Of a DNA stretch of 64,000 nucleotides, positions 51,374 through 62,558 are shown piece after piece. The notes beneath the pieces are model-generated. The model worked only from the letters and a program-made list of their open reading frames with translations. It had not been told where the DNA came from and did no database searches. Both the position numbers and the translations under genes were made by a program. The first letter of the stretch is position 1. Every line of letters starts with the position of its first letter. This DNA is from JAWLGW01 sp964569055 (GTDB lineage Bacteria; Planctomycetota; J058), in contig CAZMSZ010000001.1 in assembly GCA_964569055.1 (NCBI GenBank), positions 1 through 64,000 of the forward strand, given 5' to 3'.

Positions 51374-52744
51374 ATGTCGACTGCCCAGCTGCCGGACGCC
51401 GGCCCGAGCCTCCCGAACACGCCGCCCGAGGCCTGGGATCCGTTGCTGCGCCTCGTGCGGAATGTGGGCGCGCCGCTCGAGCGCTTCTTGCGCCTGGAGG
51501 CCGCCAGCGGCCTGTTGCTGCTCCTCGCTGCGGCCGCGGCGATCGTATGGGCCAACTCGCCCTGGGCCGAGAGCTACGCGGGCCTGTGGCACACCCCCCT
51601 GGGCGTCCGCGTGGGCGGGTTCGCCTTCGAGCGCACGCTCGAGTGGCTGGTGAACGACGTCTTGATGGTGATCTTCTTCTTCCTCGTCGGGCTGGAGATC
51701 CGCCGGGAGCTCCACGACGGCGAGCTGTGCGAGTGGCGCCGGGCGGCGCTCCCCACGGCCGCGGCCCTGGGCGGCATGATCGCCCCGGCGGCGCTCTACC
51801 TCCTCTTGGCCGGCGCGCCCGAGACTCGGGCGGGCTGGGGCATCCCCATGGCCACCGACATCGCCTTCGCCCTGGGGGTCCTCACGCTGCTCGGCCCGCG
51901 CGTCCCCGCCGCGCTGCGCGTCCTGCTGCTCGCGCTCGCGGTGATCGACGACCTCGGCGCGATCGCGGTGATCGCCCTGTTCTACGGCTCGGGCCTCGAG
52001 CCCTCGGGGTTCTTGGTCGCGGCGCTCGGGCTCGGCGGGGTGTTCCTGTGGCAGCGCCTGGGCGTCCGCGCCAAGCTCGCCTACGTGATCCCGGGGGCCG
52101 CCGTGTGGGCGGGCGTCTCCGCGGCCGGGGTGCATCCCTCCATCGCGGGCGTGGTGATCGGCCTGGCGACCCCGGTCCGCGCTTGGTTTGGGCCCGACGG
52201 GTTCGTGGTCGGCGTCCGGGTCGAGCTGGAGCGGCTGGCCCGGGCCGGCGCGCCCCCCTCGCACGAGCTGGCCGCGTCGCTGCGGCACGTCGAGCTCGCC
52301 CGACGCGAGGCGAGATCGCCCGCCGAGGGCCTGATCGAGCGCCTCCACCCCTGGGTCGCCTTCGGGATCATGCCGCTGTTCGCGCTCGCGAACGCCGGCG
52401 TCTCGACCTCGGGCGGCGGGCTGGAGGGCGGGTCGTGGGTCGTCGCGACCTCGGTCGCGGCGGCGCTGCTCGTGGGGAAGGCGCTCGGCGTCGTCCTCGC
52501 GAGCTGGCTCGTCCTGCGCCTGGGCCTGGGCGCCCTCCCACCGGGGGTGACCTCCCGTCAGCTCGTGGTGCTCGGCGCGGTGGCGGGCGTGGGTTTCACC
52601 ATGTCGCTGTTCATGGCGCAGCTCGCGTTCGGCGACGCGCGGCTGCTCGCGGCGGCGAAGCTTGGCGTCCTGGCCGGCAGCGCCAGCGCGGCCGCGCTCG
52701 CGCTCGTGCTCGGGCGGCTGCTGCTCGCGCCGACCGCGGAGTGA
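51374..52744 (+). CDS. nhaA: Na+/H+ antiporter NhaA
   Basis: 456 aa, slightly longer than E. coli NhaA (388) because of N-terminal and loop extensions. Exchanges two protons for one sodium across the cytoplasmic membrane for pH and salt control. ATG after AGGAGAG. About twelve transmembrane segments. Family signatures: VNDVLMVIFFFLVGLEIRRE, MATDIAFALGVLTLLG with the Asp163/164-equivalent, LALAVIDDLGAIAVIALFY, ANAGVSTSGGG and GVGFTMSLFMAQLAF. The essential Asp residues in ATDIAFALG and AVIDDLG are conserved. Confidence 0.97.
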   Translation: MSTAQLPDAGPSLPNTPPEAWDPLLRLVRNVGAPLERFLRLEAASGLLLLLAAAAAIVWANSPWAESYAGLWHTPLGVRVGGFAFERTLEWLVNDVLMVIFFFLVGLEIRRELHDGELCEWRRAALPTAAALGGMIAPAALYLLLAGAPETRAGWGIPMATDIAFALGVLTLLGPRVPAALRVLLLALAVIDDLGAIAVIALFYGSGLEPSGFLVAALGLGGVFLWQRLGVRAKLAYVIPGAAVWAGVSAAGVHPSIAGVVIGLATPVRAWFGPDGFVVGVRVELERLARAGAPPSHELAASLRHVELARREARSPAEGLIERLHPWVAFGIMPLFALANAGVSTSGGGLEGGSWVVATSVAAALLVGKALGVVLASWLVLRLGLGALPPGVTSRQLVVLGAVAGVGFTMSLFMAQLAFGDARLLAAAKLGVLAGSASAAALALVLGRLLLAPTAE

Positions 52745-52786
52745 CGCGCTCGGCGCGGGATGGGCGCGCGAGCCCGCGCTCGCGCC

Positions 52787-53503
52787 CTACGGCTGCCGGA
52801 CGAAGCGATAGCCCACGCCGCGCACGCTCAGGATGTGGCGCGGCTCGCTCGGCTCGGGCTCGAAGTATTTGCGCAGGCGGAGCACGAAGTTGTCCACGGT
52901 GCGCGTCTCGAGCGTGCCAGGCTGGTCCCACACCTTCTCGAGGAACGTGCTGCGCGGGATCACCTCGCCCTCGTGCTCGGCGAACAGGCGCATCATCTCG
53001 GCCTCGCGCCAGGTGAGCTGGACCTCGGCGCCGGTGTGGGTCACCGCCTTCTGGCTGCGCAGGTCCACCCGGCAGTTGCCGAACGCGATCACCGCGCCGC
53101 TCTCCGGGTCGTCCGACTCGCCGCGGCGGCGAGCCCAGACCTGCCGGCGCAGGAGCCCGCGCACGCGCGCGAGCAGCTCGTCGAGGTCGAACGGCTTGGT
53201 GAGGTAGTCGTCGGCGCCCGCGTCGAGGCCGCGCACCCGGTCCTCGAGCAGGTCGCGCGCGGTGAGCATCAGGATCGGCACGAAGTTCTCGTCGCGCCGG
53301 ATCCGGCGGGCCACCGCGTGGCCGTCGAGCTTGCCGGGCAGCATCACGTCGAGCACGACCACGTCGACCCGCTCGCGCGCGAGCGCGTCGAGCGCCTCCT
53401 CGCCCGTGGTGGCGAGCGTCACCGCGTAGCCCGCGTTCTCGAGGTTGAACCGCAGCCCGAGGGCGAGGTGCTCCTCGTCCTCGACCAGCAGCACCCGGCT
53501 CAC
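52787..53503 (-). CDS. OmpR/PhoB-family response regulator
   Basis: 238 aa, GTG start overlapping the kinase gene's stop region by 4 bases. The receiver domain has acidic E9/D9-type residues in LLVEDEEHLALG, phospho-acceptor D52 in VVVLDVMLP, T81 in LMLTARD and K103 in LTKPFDL. The C-terminal winged helix is typical (QLTWREAEMMRLFAEHEGEV, RTVDNFVLRLRKYFEPEPSE, HILSVRGVGYRFV). Acts as a transcription regulator phosphorylated by the adjacent histidine kinase. Signal and targets cannot be read from the sequence. Confidence 0.96.
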   Translation of the reverse strand: MSRVLLVEDEEHLALGLRFNLENAGYAVTLATTGEEALDALARERVDVVVLDVMLPGKLDGHAVARRIRRDENFVPILMLTARDLLEDRVRGLDAGADDYLTKPFDLDELLARVRGLLRRQVWARRRGESDDPESGAVIAFGNCRVDLRSQKAVTHTGAEVQLTWREAEMMRLFAEHEGEVIPRSTFLEKVWDQPGTLETRTVDNFVLRLRKYFEPEPSEPRHILSVRGVGYRFVRQP

Positions 53504-54534
53504 GCCGCTCCCTCCCCCGTGGCCACGGCCTCGGCCAGCGCCTGCTCGCGCGGGCGCAGCCCGGGCAGCACGATCCGGATCGTGGTCCCGGTGCCCGGAC
53601 CCTCGGAGCGCGCCTCGACGTCGCCCCCGTGGGCGTCCACGATCGTGGCCACGATCCACAGCCCGAGGCCGGTCCCGGCCTGGGTCGGCCGAGCGGCCTC
53701 GTCGGGCTGCAGCCGCTGGTAGCGCTCGAACACGCGCCGCAGCGCCTCGCGCGGGATCCCGCAGCCGCCGTCGCGGACCTCGAGCGCCACCGCCTCGCCG
53801 CCCTCGACCCGCAGCGGCTCGAGGGCGAGCGTCACCTGGGCGGGCTCGCCGGCCTTGCGGTACTTGATCGCGTTGTCGATCAGGTTGTCGAGCGCCTGCC
53901 GGAAGATCAGCCGGTCGATCGAGGCCCACGCCGGCGGCCCCTCCTCGAGCGCGATCGTGACCTCGCCGTCGAGCCGCTCGACCGCGACGCGCCGCTCGGC
54001 CGCGAACGCCTCGAGGTAGGCGCGCAGCTCGGTCGGCTCGGGGGCGATCTGCAGGCCGTGGGGGCTGTCGACCTGCGCGGTGCGCAGCACGTTGCCGAGC
54101 TGCGCGCGCAGCCGCTCGACGTCGGTCAGGATCAGCCCCAAGAAGCGCTCGCGGTCGGCGGGCGAGAGGTCGGGGCGGCGCAGCGTCTGCGCGAACAGCT
54201 TGATGCTCGCGAGCGGGGAGTTGAGCTCGTGGGTGAAGGTCGCCACGAAGCTCGCCAGGCGCTGGTTGTAGCGGATCTGGATCAGCAGCTGCGCGCCGAG
54301 GATCGAGAGCAGCACGATGATCGCCACGAAGAACGCCGAGCCGAGCGCGATGAACGTCCAGTGGAAGGCGGCCGCGCCCTCCTCCTCGGCCTGCGCCGCG
54401 AGCTCCACGATCCGCTGGTAGTCGAACGCGAGCACCACGTTCCACAGCACCAGCAGCGCGACCACGAGCACCAGGCTGGTGACGAACAGGATCAGCGGGC
54501 CGCGGATCGTGGCGCGAATGCGGCGGAGCTTCAT
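53500..54534 (-). CDS. Membrane sensor histidine kinase
   Basis: 344 aa. Two transmembrane segments (about 13-36 and 64-86) flank a very small loop of about 25 residues, so the sensor may read the membrane or a partner rather than a soluble ligand. The H-box [15 protein letters not shown] carries phospho-His102. N-box [14 protein letters not shown]1 VRDGGCGIP and G2 [18 protein letters not shown] complete the ATPase domain. ELNSPL instead of the more common ELRTPL recurs in Planctomycetota/Myxococcota kinases. First gene of a two-gene operon with the response regulator; divergent from acs. Confidence 0.95.
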   Translation of the reverse strand: MKLRRIRATIRGPLILFVTSLVLVVALLVLWNVVLAFDYQRIVELAAQAEEEGAAAFHWTFIALGSAFFVAIIVLLSILGAQLLIQIRYNQRLASFVATFTHELNSPLASIKLFAQTLRRPDLSPADRERFLGLILTDVERLRAQLGNVLRTAQVDSPHGLQIAPEPTELRAYLEAFAAERRVAVERLDGEVTIALEEGPPAWASIDRLIFRQALDNLIDNAIKYRKAGEPAQVTLALEPLRVEGGEAVALEVRDGGCGIPREALRRVFERYQRLQPDEAARPTQAGTGLGLWIVATIVDAHGGDVEARSEGPGTGTTIRIVLPGLRPREQALAEAVATGEGAA

Positions 54535-54647
54535 ACCTCCGCGATGATACCGGGCGGGCGCGGCCCAGCGGCTCGCGACCCAGCGTTATGATCCCCGCGC
54601 GCCGTCGGCGGCCGCGCCGGCGACGCCCCCCCGACGAGGAGCAGACC

Positions 54648-56651
<2,004 letters not shown>

Positions 56652-56732
56652 GCGTGCCGGCGCAGGGCGACTCGAGCCGGAGTGGACAGGGCCTGCGCGC
56701 GTGGCTCGAGGCCTGAGCCGCGCGCTCGGAGC

Positions 56733-57296
56733 TCAGACCCTGCAGCCCTCGTCGGAGCACGTCGCGTCGGCGCCGGCGGGGTCGGTCCCCGCGTCGCGCG
56801 CCGCCGCGGGGTCCAGCTCGGCGAGCAGGCGCTGGATCGAGGCGCCGAGCAGCATGTCCTCGTGGGCGCCGAACCAGTGCTCGCGCAGCCGGCCCTGGCC
56901 GTCGATCAGGATCGTGGTGGGCGTCCCGCGCATGCCGTAGTCCGCCATGGTCCGCGGGATCGAGCCCCCGTCCGCGGCGGGGGCGTCGATCCCGACGGGG
57001 AACCGCACGCGGTACTCGTGCAAGAACGCCCGCAGGGACACCTCCTGCATGGCCTCGTGGTGCTCGAACACGGTGTGCAGGCCGACCACCGTCAGCGGGG
57101 CGCCCTGGAACAGCTCCGCCGCGCGCTGGGCCTGGGGGATCCCGCGGGAGACGCACCCCGGGCAGAGCATCTGGAAGGCGTGGAGGAGGACGACGCGTCC
57201 GCGGAGGCGCGTGAGCTCGAGCGGCTCGGGGGTGTTCAGCCAGCGCGTCACGTGCCAGGGGGGAGCGGGCCGCGGGGTCGTGGCGGCAACGGACAT
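56733..57296 (-). CDS. Thioredoxin-fold redoxin (TlpA/AhpC-TSA-like)
   Basis: 187 aa, ATG with AGGAGAG upstream. LRGRVVLLHAFQMLCPGCVS holds the active-site pair C45-x-x-C48 (CPGC), and YGMRGTPTTILIDGQGRLRE has the cis-Pro loop (TPTT) and following strand. No signal peptide, so it should be a cytoplasmic thiol-disulfide or peroxide-handling enzyme. The C-terminus has two extra Cys (DATCSDEGCRV) that may act as resolving thiols or bind metal. A perfect 15-bp palindrome overlaps its promoter region. Confidence 0.9.
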   Translation of the reverse strand: MSVAATTPRPAPPWHVTRWLNTPEPLELTRLRGRVVLLHAFQMLCPGCVSRGIPQAQRAAELFQGAPLTVVGLHTVFEHHEAMQEVSLRAFLHEYRVRFPVGIDAPAADGGSIPRTMADYGMRGTPTTILIDGQGRLREHWFGAHEDMLLGASIQRLLAELDPAAARDAGTDPAGADATCSDEGCRV

Positions 57297-57317
57297 GACC
57301 TCTCCTGGGAGAAAATG

Positions 57318-57332
57318 GTAGCGAGTCGCTAC
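57318..57332. promoter_or_regulatory. Palindromic operator upstream of the redoxin gene
   Basis: GTAGCGAGTCGCTAC is a perfect inverted repeat (7-bp arms, one central base), 22 bases upstream of the redoxin ATG. The size and symmetry suit a TetR- or MarR-type dimeric repressor. On the minus strand a TTGACC lies a further 25-30 bases upstream, so the palindrome would overlap the -10/start region. No regulator gene is adjacent. Confidence 0.5.
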
Positions 57333-57436
57333 TATCTTGCGCCGAGGGGCGGAGCTCGGTCAAGCCGTATCGCCTCGACACCGGCTGGGCAGCCGAGGTC
57401 TCGCAACACGCTCGTCCGCGCGGTCGCGGCGCGCGA

Positions 57437-59395
57437 TCAGCGCGCGAGCACCTTCGCCAGCTGCCCCGCGACCAGCCGGACCTGCGGGTCGCTCGCCTCG
57501 GCGGCGAGGGCGCTCACAGCGGGCAGCGCGGGCTTCGCCGTGGCGCCCATGGCGCGGAGCGCGTGGAGCGCGAACAGCTGCAGGGCGGGGTCGTCGAGCG
57601 CCGCCCGTACGGCCTCCAAGGCGGGCGCGCCGATCTCGCCGAGCGCCCGGGCGGCCTGGTGTCGGGCGTAGACGTCGCCTCGCCCCAGCGCCTCGACCAG
57701 GTGGGGCACCGCCGCCTCGCCGATCGCGGCCAGGGCGTCGGCCGCGGCCTGGCCGTCGCGCCCGCGGCCCAGCGCGGCGCACAGCGTCGGGGCGGTCGGG
57801 CTGGCGATCGGGCCGAGCCGGCCGAGCGCTTGCGCCGCCTCCCGGCGGACGCCGGCGTCGGGGTCGCGCAGCCGGGCGGCGAGCGCCTCGAGCGAGGTCG
57901 GACGCGCTTCGGCGCCGTGCGCGGCCACGTCGCCGAGGGCCCGGGCCAGGCGGCTCCGGATCGAGGCGTCGGGGTGGTCCTGAGAGGCCTGCACGAGGGC
58001 GGCCCGGACCTCGGCGGACGGGGCCGGGGCGCGCGCGCAGCGCGCTACCAGCGCCCCGGCCGCGAGGCGCCGGACTCCCCCGTGGTCCGAACCGAGCGCC
58101 TCGATCAGGATCGGGAGCGCGCCGTCGCCGAGGAGCTTCAGCTCGTCGAGGTAAGCGCCCACGCCGACGTCGATCGTGCCCGGGGTCGCGGGCGCACGGG
58201 CGCGCGCGTGCTCGATCCAGCCGCGGGCCGCCGCCGCGTCCCGATCGACCGGAGGCGCGCCCGGCTCGGGCCGAGGCGGGAGCACGAGCGCGACGACCTC
58301 GACCTTCCAGCTCCGGCCGCCCGACTTGCGCGCGTGCGCCAGCTCGAGCCGGGCTCCCACCTCGCAGCGCTCCAGCAGCGCGAGCAGCTCGACGGCGCTC
58401 TCGACGGGCTGTCGCTCGAGGGCGAGCAGCCGGCTCTCGACCTCGAGGCCCGCGGCCGCCGCCGCGCTCCCAGGCGCGGGCGGCTGAGCGAGGTGCGCGC
58501 AGCGCTCGGGGCCAGGCGGCTCGGACCCCCGCTGCGTAGCGCGCCAGGTCGGCGCGGCGCCGTCGGCGAGGTCGAGCCCCAGCCAGTCGAGCAGGCGCTG
58601 GCGCGCTGCTTCCGCGGAGGGCAGCGGACTCGCGGCGGGCGGTTCCGATCGGGGCTGCAACCCCGCCAGCCGCACGCGCACCGTCCGCACGTCTTGCCCG
58701 GGCTGGCCCCAGCCGTAGGCGTGCGTGTCGCCGACCTCGAGCACCACCTCTTCGCCGGGGACGCGCGACGCGAGCAGGGCCTCCAGGGCGCTGGGGCCGT
58801 CCACGTCCACCGCGTCGACCGCGAAGATCGCGTGGCCCCAGTCGAGACCCGCCCGCTCGGCGGCGCCTCCCAGCCACACCCGCCGGATCACGGCGCGACC
58901 GTCGCGCCCCTCGACCTCGGCCGCGAGGCCCGCGATCGACCGCGGCGGCTCGGCGCGGGCTGGTGCGCGCGGCGGCGTGGGAACCGGCAGCGGAGGCGGG
59001 GGCTCGAGCGGTGCCCCGGTCGGCGGCGCGGGCCTCGAAGCGGTCTCCTCCGGCGGCGAGCCGGCCGGAAAGACCAGGACCAGCGCGGCGACGAGCGCGA
59101 GCACCAGCGCGAAGGCGAGCCCGAGCGCGCGCGACCCTAGGGCTCCCGGTCCGGGCGGCGCCGTCGGCGCCGCCAGGGGCTCGGCGCCGCCACAGGCGCC
59201 GCACCGACCGCCTCCGCTCCAGCACGCGCCGTGATGGCGCGCCAGGCACGCGGCGCACACCAGCGCGCCTGCGTCGGCGGGGTCGACCTCGGCCTGGCAG
59301 CGCGGGCAGCGGCCGAGCCCCAGCCGCAAGGTCGGCTCGGCGGGAGGCGCGGGCGGCGGCCCCGCGTCGTCCTTGCCCGGGGCGTCCGACCTCAC
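57437..59395 (-). CDS. RING-like zinc / PDZ / HEAT-repeat membrane protein
   Basis: 652 aa. GTG at 59395 overlapping the preceding stop (GTGA). Residues 30-68 form a cross-brace zinc module with CxxC-x13-CxxC-x4-H-x2-C-x6-CxxC spacing (C30, C33, C47, C50, H55, C58, C65, C68). A transmembrane helix follows at about 86-110 (LGLAFALVLALVAALVLVFP), then a Pro-rich linker and two PDZ-like domains (GGAAERAGLDWGHAIFAVDA; AAAAGLEVESRLLALERQPV). The last 220 residues are HEAT/PBS-lyase-type repeats (ARLRDPDAGVRREAAQALGR, LGRGDVYARHQAARALGEIG). All are binding modules; no catalytic site is visible. Shares the zinc module spacing exactly with the upstream gene, so the two are tandem paralogues. Confidence 0.85.
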   Translation of the reverse strand: MRSDAPGKDDAGPPPAPPAEPTLRLGLGRCPRCQAEVDPADAGALVCAACLARHHGACWSGGGRCGACGGAEPLAAPTAPPGPGALGSRALGLAFALVLALVAALVLVFPAGSPPEETASRPAPPTGAPLEPPPPLPVPTPPRAPARAEPPRSIAGLAAEVEGRDGRAVIRRVWLGGAAERAGLDWGHAIFAVDAVDVDGPSALEALLASRVPGEEVVLEVGDTHAYGWGQPGQDVRTVRVRLAGLQPRSEPPAASPLPSAEAARQRLLDWLGLDLADGAAPTWRATQRGSEPPGPERCAHLAQPPAPGSAAAAAGLEVESRLLALERQPVESAVELLALLERCEVGARLELAHARKSGGRSWKVEVVALVLPPRPEPGAPPVDRDAAAARGWIEHARARAPATPGTIDVGVGAYLDELKLLGDGALPILIEALGSDHGGVRRLAAGALVARCARAPAPSAEVRAALVQASQDHPDASIRSRLARALGDVAAHGAEARPTSLEALAARLRDPDAGVRREAAQALGRLGPIASPTAPTLCAALGRGRDGQAAADALAAIGEAAVPHLVEALGRGDVYARHQAARALGEIGAPALEAVRAALDDPALQLFALHALRAMGATAKPALPAVSALAAEASDPQVRLVAGQLAKVLAR

Positions 59396-60110
59396 CAGGG
59401 AGCCCCCCCGAGCGGCAACGTGAGCTCGCGGGCGCTCGGTTCGCCCGCGGCGCCGCCCTCNNNNNNNNNNNNNNNNNNNNNNNNNNNNNNNNNNNNNNNN
59501 NNNNNNNNNNNNNNNNNNNNNNNNNNNNNNNNNNNNNNNNNNNNNNNNNNNNNNNNNNNNCCTCGCCCTCGAGGGCGGCGAGGTCCGCCACCGGGCGCAT
59601 GTCCGCGCGCGTGATCACGTCCCCGGGCGCGAGGCCAGCCTGGTGCGCGAAGGTTTCCCGCGAGACGGCCAGCACCTCCACCCCGCCCTCGGCGTGGCTG
59701 CGGAGTCGGGCGTCGAGCACGGCGGGTCGCTCGCGGGCGCTCGGCGCGAGGGTGGTCAGCGGGGCGGCCTGGGCCTCGATCGCGGGGGGCGGCGTCGGGG
59801 CCGCTGGGGGCTGCTCGCCCGACGCGCGCTCCGGATCGGGGCCGAGGGCGAGCAGCGCGACCACCACCCCACCCGCCAAGGTCCCCACGACCGCGATCCC
59901 GCCGGCGGCGCGGGCCGCGCGGCGCGCGGTCGGACCCAGGGCCGCGTCGTGCGTGCAAGCGCTGCAGCGCGCGGCCTCCTCCCAGCAGGCGTCGTGACGC
60001 CGCGCCAGGCAGCGCGCGCACACCCGCGCCTCGGCGCCGCGAGCGGGCACGTCCTCGTGACAGAACGGGCAGCGCGTGCCCGGGACCGGCGCTCGGAGCT
60101 GTCCGTCCAT
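59392..60110 (-). CDS. RING-like zinc / PDZ membrane protein, interrupted by an assembly gap
   Basis: ATG at 60110. Residues 14-52 carry the same C2-C2-HC-C2 zinc spacing as the downstream paralogue (C14, C17, C31, C34, H39, C42, C49, C52), followed by a transmembrane helix (AGGIAVVGTLAGGVVVALLA), a Pro-rich linker and the start of a PDZ domain (VLAVSRETFAHQAGLAPGDV). The PDZ runs into 100 N. Beyond the gap the sensible continuation (GEPSARELTLPLGGAPW, stop at 59392) is in another frame. It would overlap the next GTG by 4 bases, as neighbours do. The real gap therefore is probably not 100 bases; a length of 2 modulo 3 restores one reading frame. Confidence 0.75.
59461..59560. other. Assembly gap (100 N)
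   Basis: Exactly 100 undetermined bases, the conventional placeholder for a scaffold gap of unknown size. It falls inside a PDZ-coding region. Confidence 0.99.
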
Positions 60111-60173
60111 GCCTGCAGCCTGACTGCGCGCTCCCTGTGGGTCAACCTGACTTCACGAGCTGCTGGGGGCCGC

Positions 60174-61643
60174 TCAACCGGCGGCCGCGCGCGCGCGCTC
60201 GGCCGCCTGCTCGAGCCGGGCCAGCTCGCCCGCGTAGTCGCGGCGCGCGCCCTTGGTCTGGTTGGCCCGCGCGTTGAGCGCCGCCACCACCCCCGCCGCG
60301 CGGGCCAGCTCGGCGGCGGCCACCGCGTCGTTGACGAGGTTGCGGTTGCCGGCCTCGGCCAGGCGCGCGCCGGCCTCGGCGATCTGGATCGCGGCCGCGA
60401 GCAGTCGCTCGGGGACCTCCACCGCCGGGGCGCGGGCGGCCGCGAGCGCCTCGCTGCGCGCCGGCCCCTTGGGCTCGCCCCAGGCGGCCATCAGGGTGGC
60501 GAACGCCACGTGGTCGGCGCGGGCGAGCTCGAGCAGCGCGGCCGCGCTGGGGAGCCCGGCCTGCAGGGCGTCGAGCTCGGCGTCGCCGAGCTGGCCCTTG
60601 CCGCCGCGGCTGAGGTGGAGCGCCTTCTCCAGGCAGGCCCGCCCGAGCGCCAGGCCGAGCGCGGTGGCGCTGCCGCCGCCGGGGTCGCTCGGGCGCGCGC
60701 CGGCGAGGTGACCGAGATAGGTGGGCAGCGGGCCCGCGGGGTCGATCAGCGCGGCCTCGAGCCGATCCTCGAGCACCCGCTCCGCGAGCGGCGGGGGGGC
60801 GACCTTCAGGCTCTCGTGCGTGGCCTCCACCAGCGCGGCGCGCGGCATGAGCCCGACCAGCTCCGACTCGGCCACCGCCACCCCCTCGGCCGCGGCGAGC
60901 TCGGCGATCCGGCGGAACACGCGCCCGGGGCCGCTGACGCCGAGGTCGAGCAGGTTGGTCGTGACCTGCACGCGCCCCTGGCGCGCCAGCACCAGGCCGC
61001 GCGCCTGCACGCCCGCCATTCCGCCCGACGACTCGCGGATCGCGCGCGCGATCCGGCGGGCGAGCTTCACGTCCTGCGTGGCGAGGTCCACGTTGAACGC
61101 GACCAGGAACCCGCGCGCGCCGACCACGGTCGCCCCCGCGGTGGGGTGCGGGCGCGCCGGGCCGTGGTCGGGGGCGCGCTCGGGCGTGGCGAGCGCCTGG
61201 CCCAGCCCCTCGAACCCGGGGCTGCGCAGCCAGGGCAGCCGCCGCCGCTCGGGGCGGCGCGCCGCCTCGGCGTAGAGGTAGATCGGCAGGTCGAGCTCGC
61301 TCGCGAGGCGCTGCGCGAGCGCCTGCGCCAGGGCCACGCAGTCGTCGATCGTGGCGCCGGTCAGCGGGACGAACGGGATCACGTCGACCGCGCCGATCCG
61401 CGGGTGGACCCCGTCGTGGCGGGTCAGGTCGATCGCCTCGACCGCCACGCGCGCGGCGCGGAACGCCGCCTCCGACACGGCGCCCGGCGCGCCCGCCAGG
61501 GTCAGCACCGTGCGGTGGTGATCGGGGTCGCTGTGCCGGTCGAGCAGCGCCACGCCCGGGACGCCGGCCGCGGCGTCGGCCAGGCGCGCGATCAGGTGCG
61601 GGTCGCGCCCCTCCGAGAAGTTCGGCACGCACTCGACCAGCAC
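60174..61643 (-). CDS. ftcD: Bifunctional glutamate formimidoyltransferase / formimidotetrahydrofolate cyclodeaminase
   Basis: 489 aa, GTG start. Last steps of histidine degradation: transfers the formimino group from formiminoglutamate to tetrahydrofolate, then releases ammonia to give methenyl-THF. The transferase half (1-300) starts LVECVPNFSEGRDPHLIARL and has DRHSDPDHHRTVLTLAG, LTRHDGVHPRIGAVDVIPF and HPTAGATVVGARGFLVAFNV. The cyclodeaminase half begins at about 315 with the hallmark ARPSDPGGGSATALGLALG and contains AGNRNLVNDAVAAAELARAA. The fused form is known from animals and some bacteria. No other hut gene is in the window. Its start lies 9 bases after the stop of the polyprenyl synthase gene. 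Confidence 0.95.
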   Translation of the reverse strand: MLVECVPNFSEGRDPHLIARLADAAAGVPGVALLDRHSDPDHHRTVLTLAGAPGAVSEAAFRAARVAVEAIDLTRHDGVHPRIGAVDVIPFVPLTGATIDDCVALAQALAQRLASELDLPIYLYAEAARRPERRRLPWLRSPGFEGLGQALATPERAPDHGPARPHPTAGATVVGARGFLVAFNVDLATQDVKLARRIARAIRESSGGMAGVQARGLVLARQGRVQVTTNLLDLGVSGPGRVFRRIAELAAAEGVAVAESELVGLMPRAALVEATHESLKVAPPPLAERVLEDRLEAALIDPAGPLPTYLGHLAGARPSDPGGGSATALGLALGRACLEKALHLSRGGKGQLGDAELDALQAGLPSAAALLELARADHVAFATLMAAWGEPKGPARSEALAAARAPAVEVPERLLAAAIQIAEAGARLAEAGNRNLVNDAVAAAELARAAGVVAALNARANQTKGARRDYAGELARLEQAAERARAAAG

Positions 61644-61652
61644 GGCCGGGCC

Positions 61653-62558
61653 TCAGGCGTCGCGCGAGACGACGTAGGTCGCGAGCTCGCGCAGCGGCTC
61701 GGCGGGCGCGCCGAGCGCGGCGAGGTGCTCGTGGGCCTCGCGCTCGAGCGCGGCCGCCTTGGCGCGCGCGCCCTCGAGCCCGAGCAGGGCCACGTAGGTC
61801 AGCTTGTCCTGCGCGGCGTCCTTCCCGGCGGTCTTGCCGAGGACCTCGGTCGAGGCGGTGCAGTCGAGGATGTCGTCGGCCACCTGGAACGCGAGCCCGA
61901 GCGCGCGCGCGTAGCCGTCGAACGCGGCCCAGCGCGGGTCGGCCTCCGTGACCCCCGCGCTGCGCGCGCCCATCAGCACGGCGGCCCGCAGCAGCGCGCC
62001 GGTCTTGTGCCGGTGCAGCCGCTCGAGCGCCGCCTCGCTCCGCTCGAGCCGCTCGCCAGCGGTGATGTCCATGGCCTGCCCGCCCACCATGCCGCGCACG
62101 CCGGCCGCGTCGGCCAACAGGCGCACCAGGTCGACCGCGGCGGCCGGGTCGTCGGCGTAGGCCTCGGCCAGGGTCGAGAAGGCGAGCGCCTGCAGCCCGT
62201 CGCCGACCAGGATCGCGAGGGCCTCGCCGTAGACCTTGTGGCTGGTCGGCCGCCCCCGCCTGAGGTCGTCGTCGTCCATGGCGGGGAGGTCGTCGTGGAC
62301 CAGCGAGTAGACGTGGATCATTTCGAGCGCGCAGGCGGCGGGGAGCGCGCGGGCCGGCGCGCCGCCGGCCGCCTCGGCCGCGAGCAGCGCCAGCGCGGGG
62401 CGGACCCGCTTGCCGCCGCCCAGCGTGCTGTAGCGCAGCGCCTCGAACAGGCGGGTCGGGTCCTCCTCCGCGGGCGGGAGCCAGCGCTCGAGCGCCGCCT
62501 CGACGGCGGACTGCACCGCGCCGAGCCGCTCCTTCAGCGCGACCGAGGGGGCGCTCAC
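61653..62558 (-). CDS. ispA: Polyprenyl diphosphate synthase (farnesyl/geranylgeranyl type)
   Basis: 301 aa. Condenses isopentenyl diphosphate with allylic diphosphates, supplying precursors for quinones, lipid carriers and terpenoids. Contains LGGGKRVRPALALLA, the first Asp-rich motif DDLPAMDDDDLRRGRPTSHK (starts residue 89; two inserted residues as in bacterial FPP synthases), GDGLQALAF, GGQAMDI, HRHKTGALL and the second motif QVADDILD. The GTG overlaps the xseB stop, the classic xseB-ispA pair often followed by dxs, here by ftcD. Product chain length cannot be fixed from sequence alone. Confidence 0.94.
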   Translation of the reverse strand: MSAPSVALKERLGAVQSAVEAALERWLPPAEEDPTRLFEALRYSTLGGGKRVRPALALLAAEAAGGAPARALPAACALEMIHVYSLVHDDLPAMDDDDLRRGRPTSHKVYGEALAILVGDGLQALAFSTLAEAYADDPAAAVDLVRLLADAAGVRGMVGGQAMDITAGERLERSEAALERLHRHKTGALLRAAVLMGARSAGVTEADPRWAAFDGYARALGLAFQVADDILDCTASTEVLGKTAGKDAAQDKLTYVALLGLEGARAKAAALEREAHEHLAALGAPAEPLRELATYVVSRDA

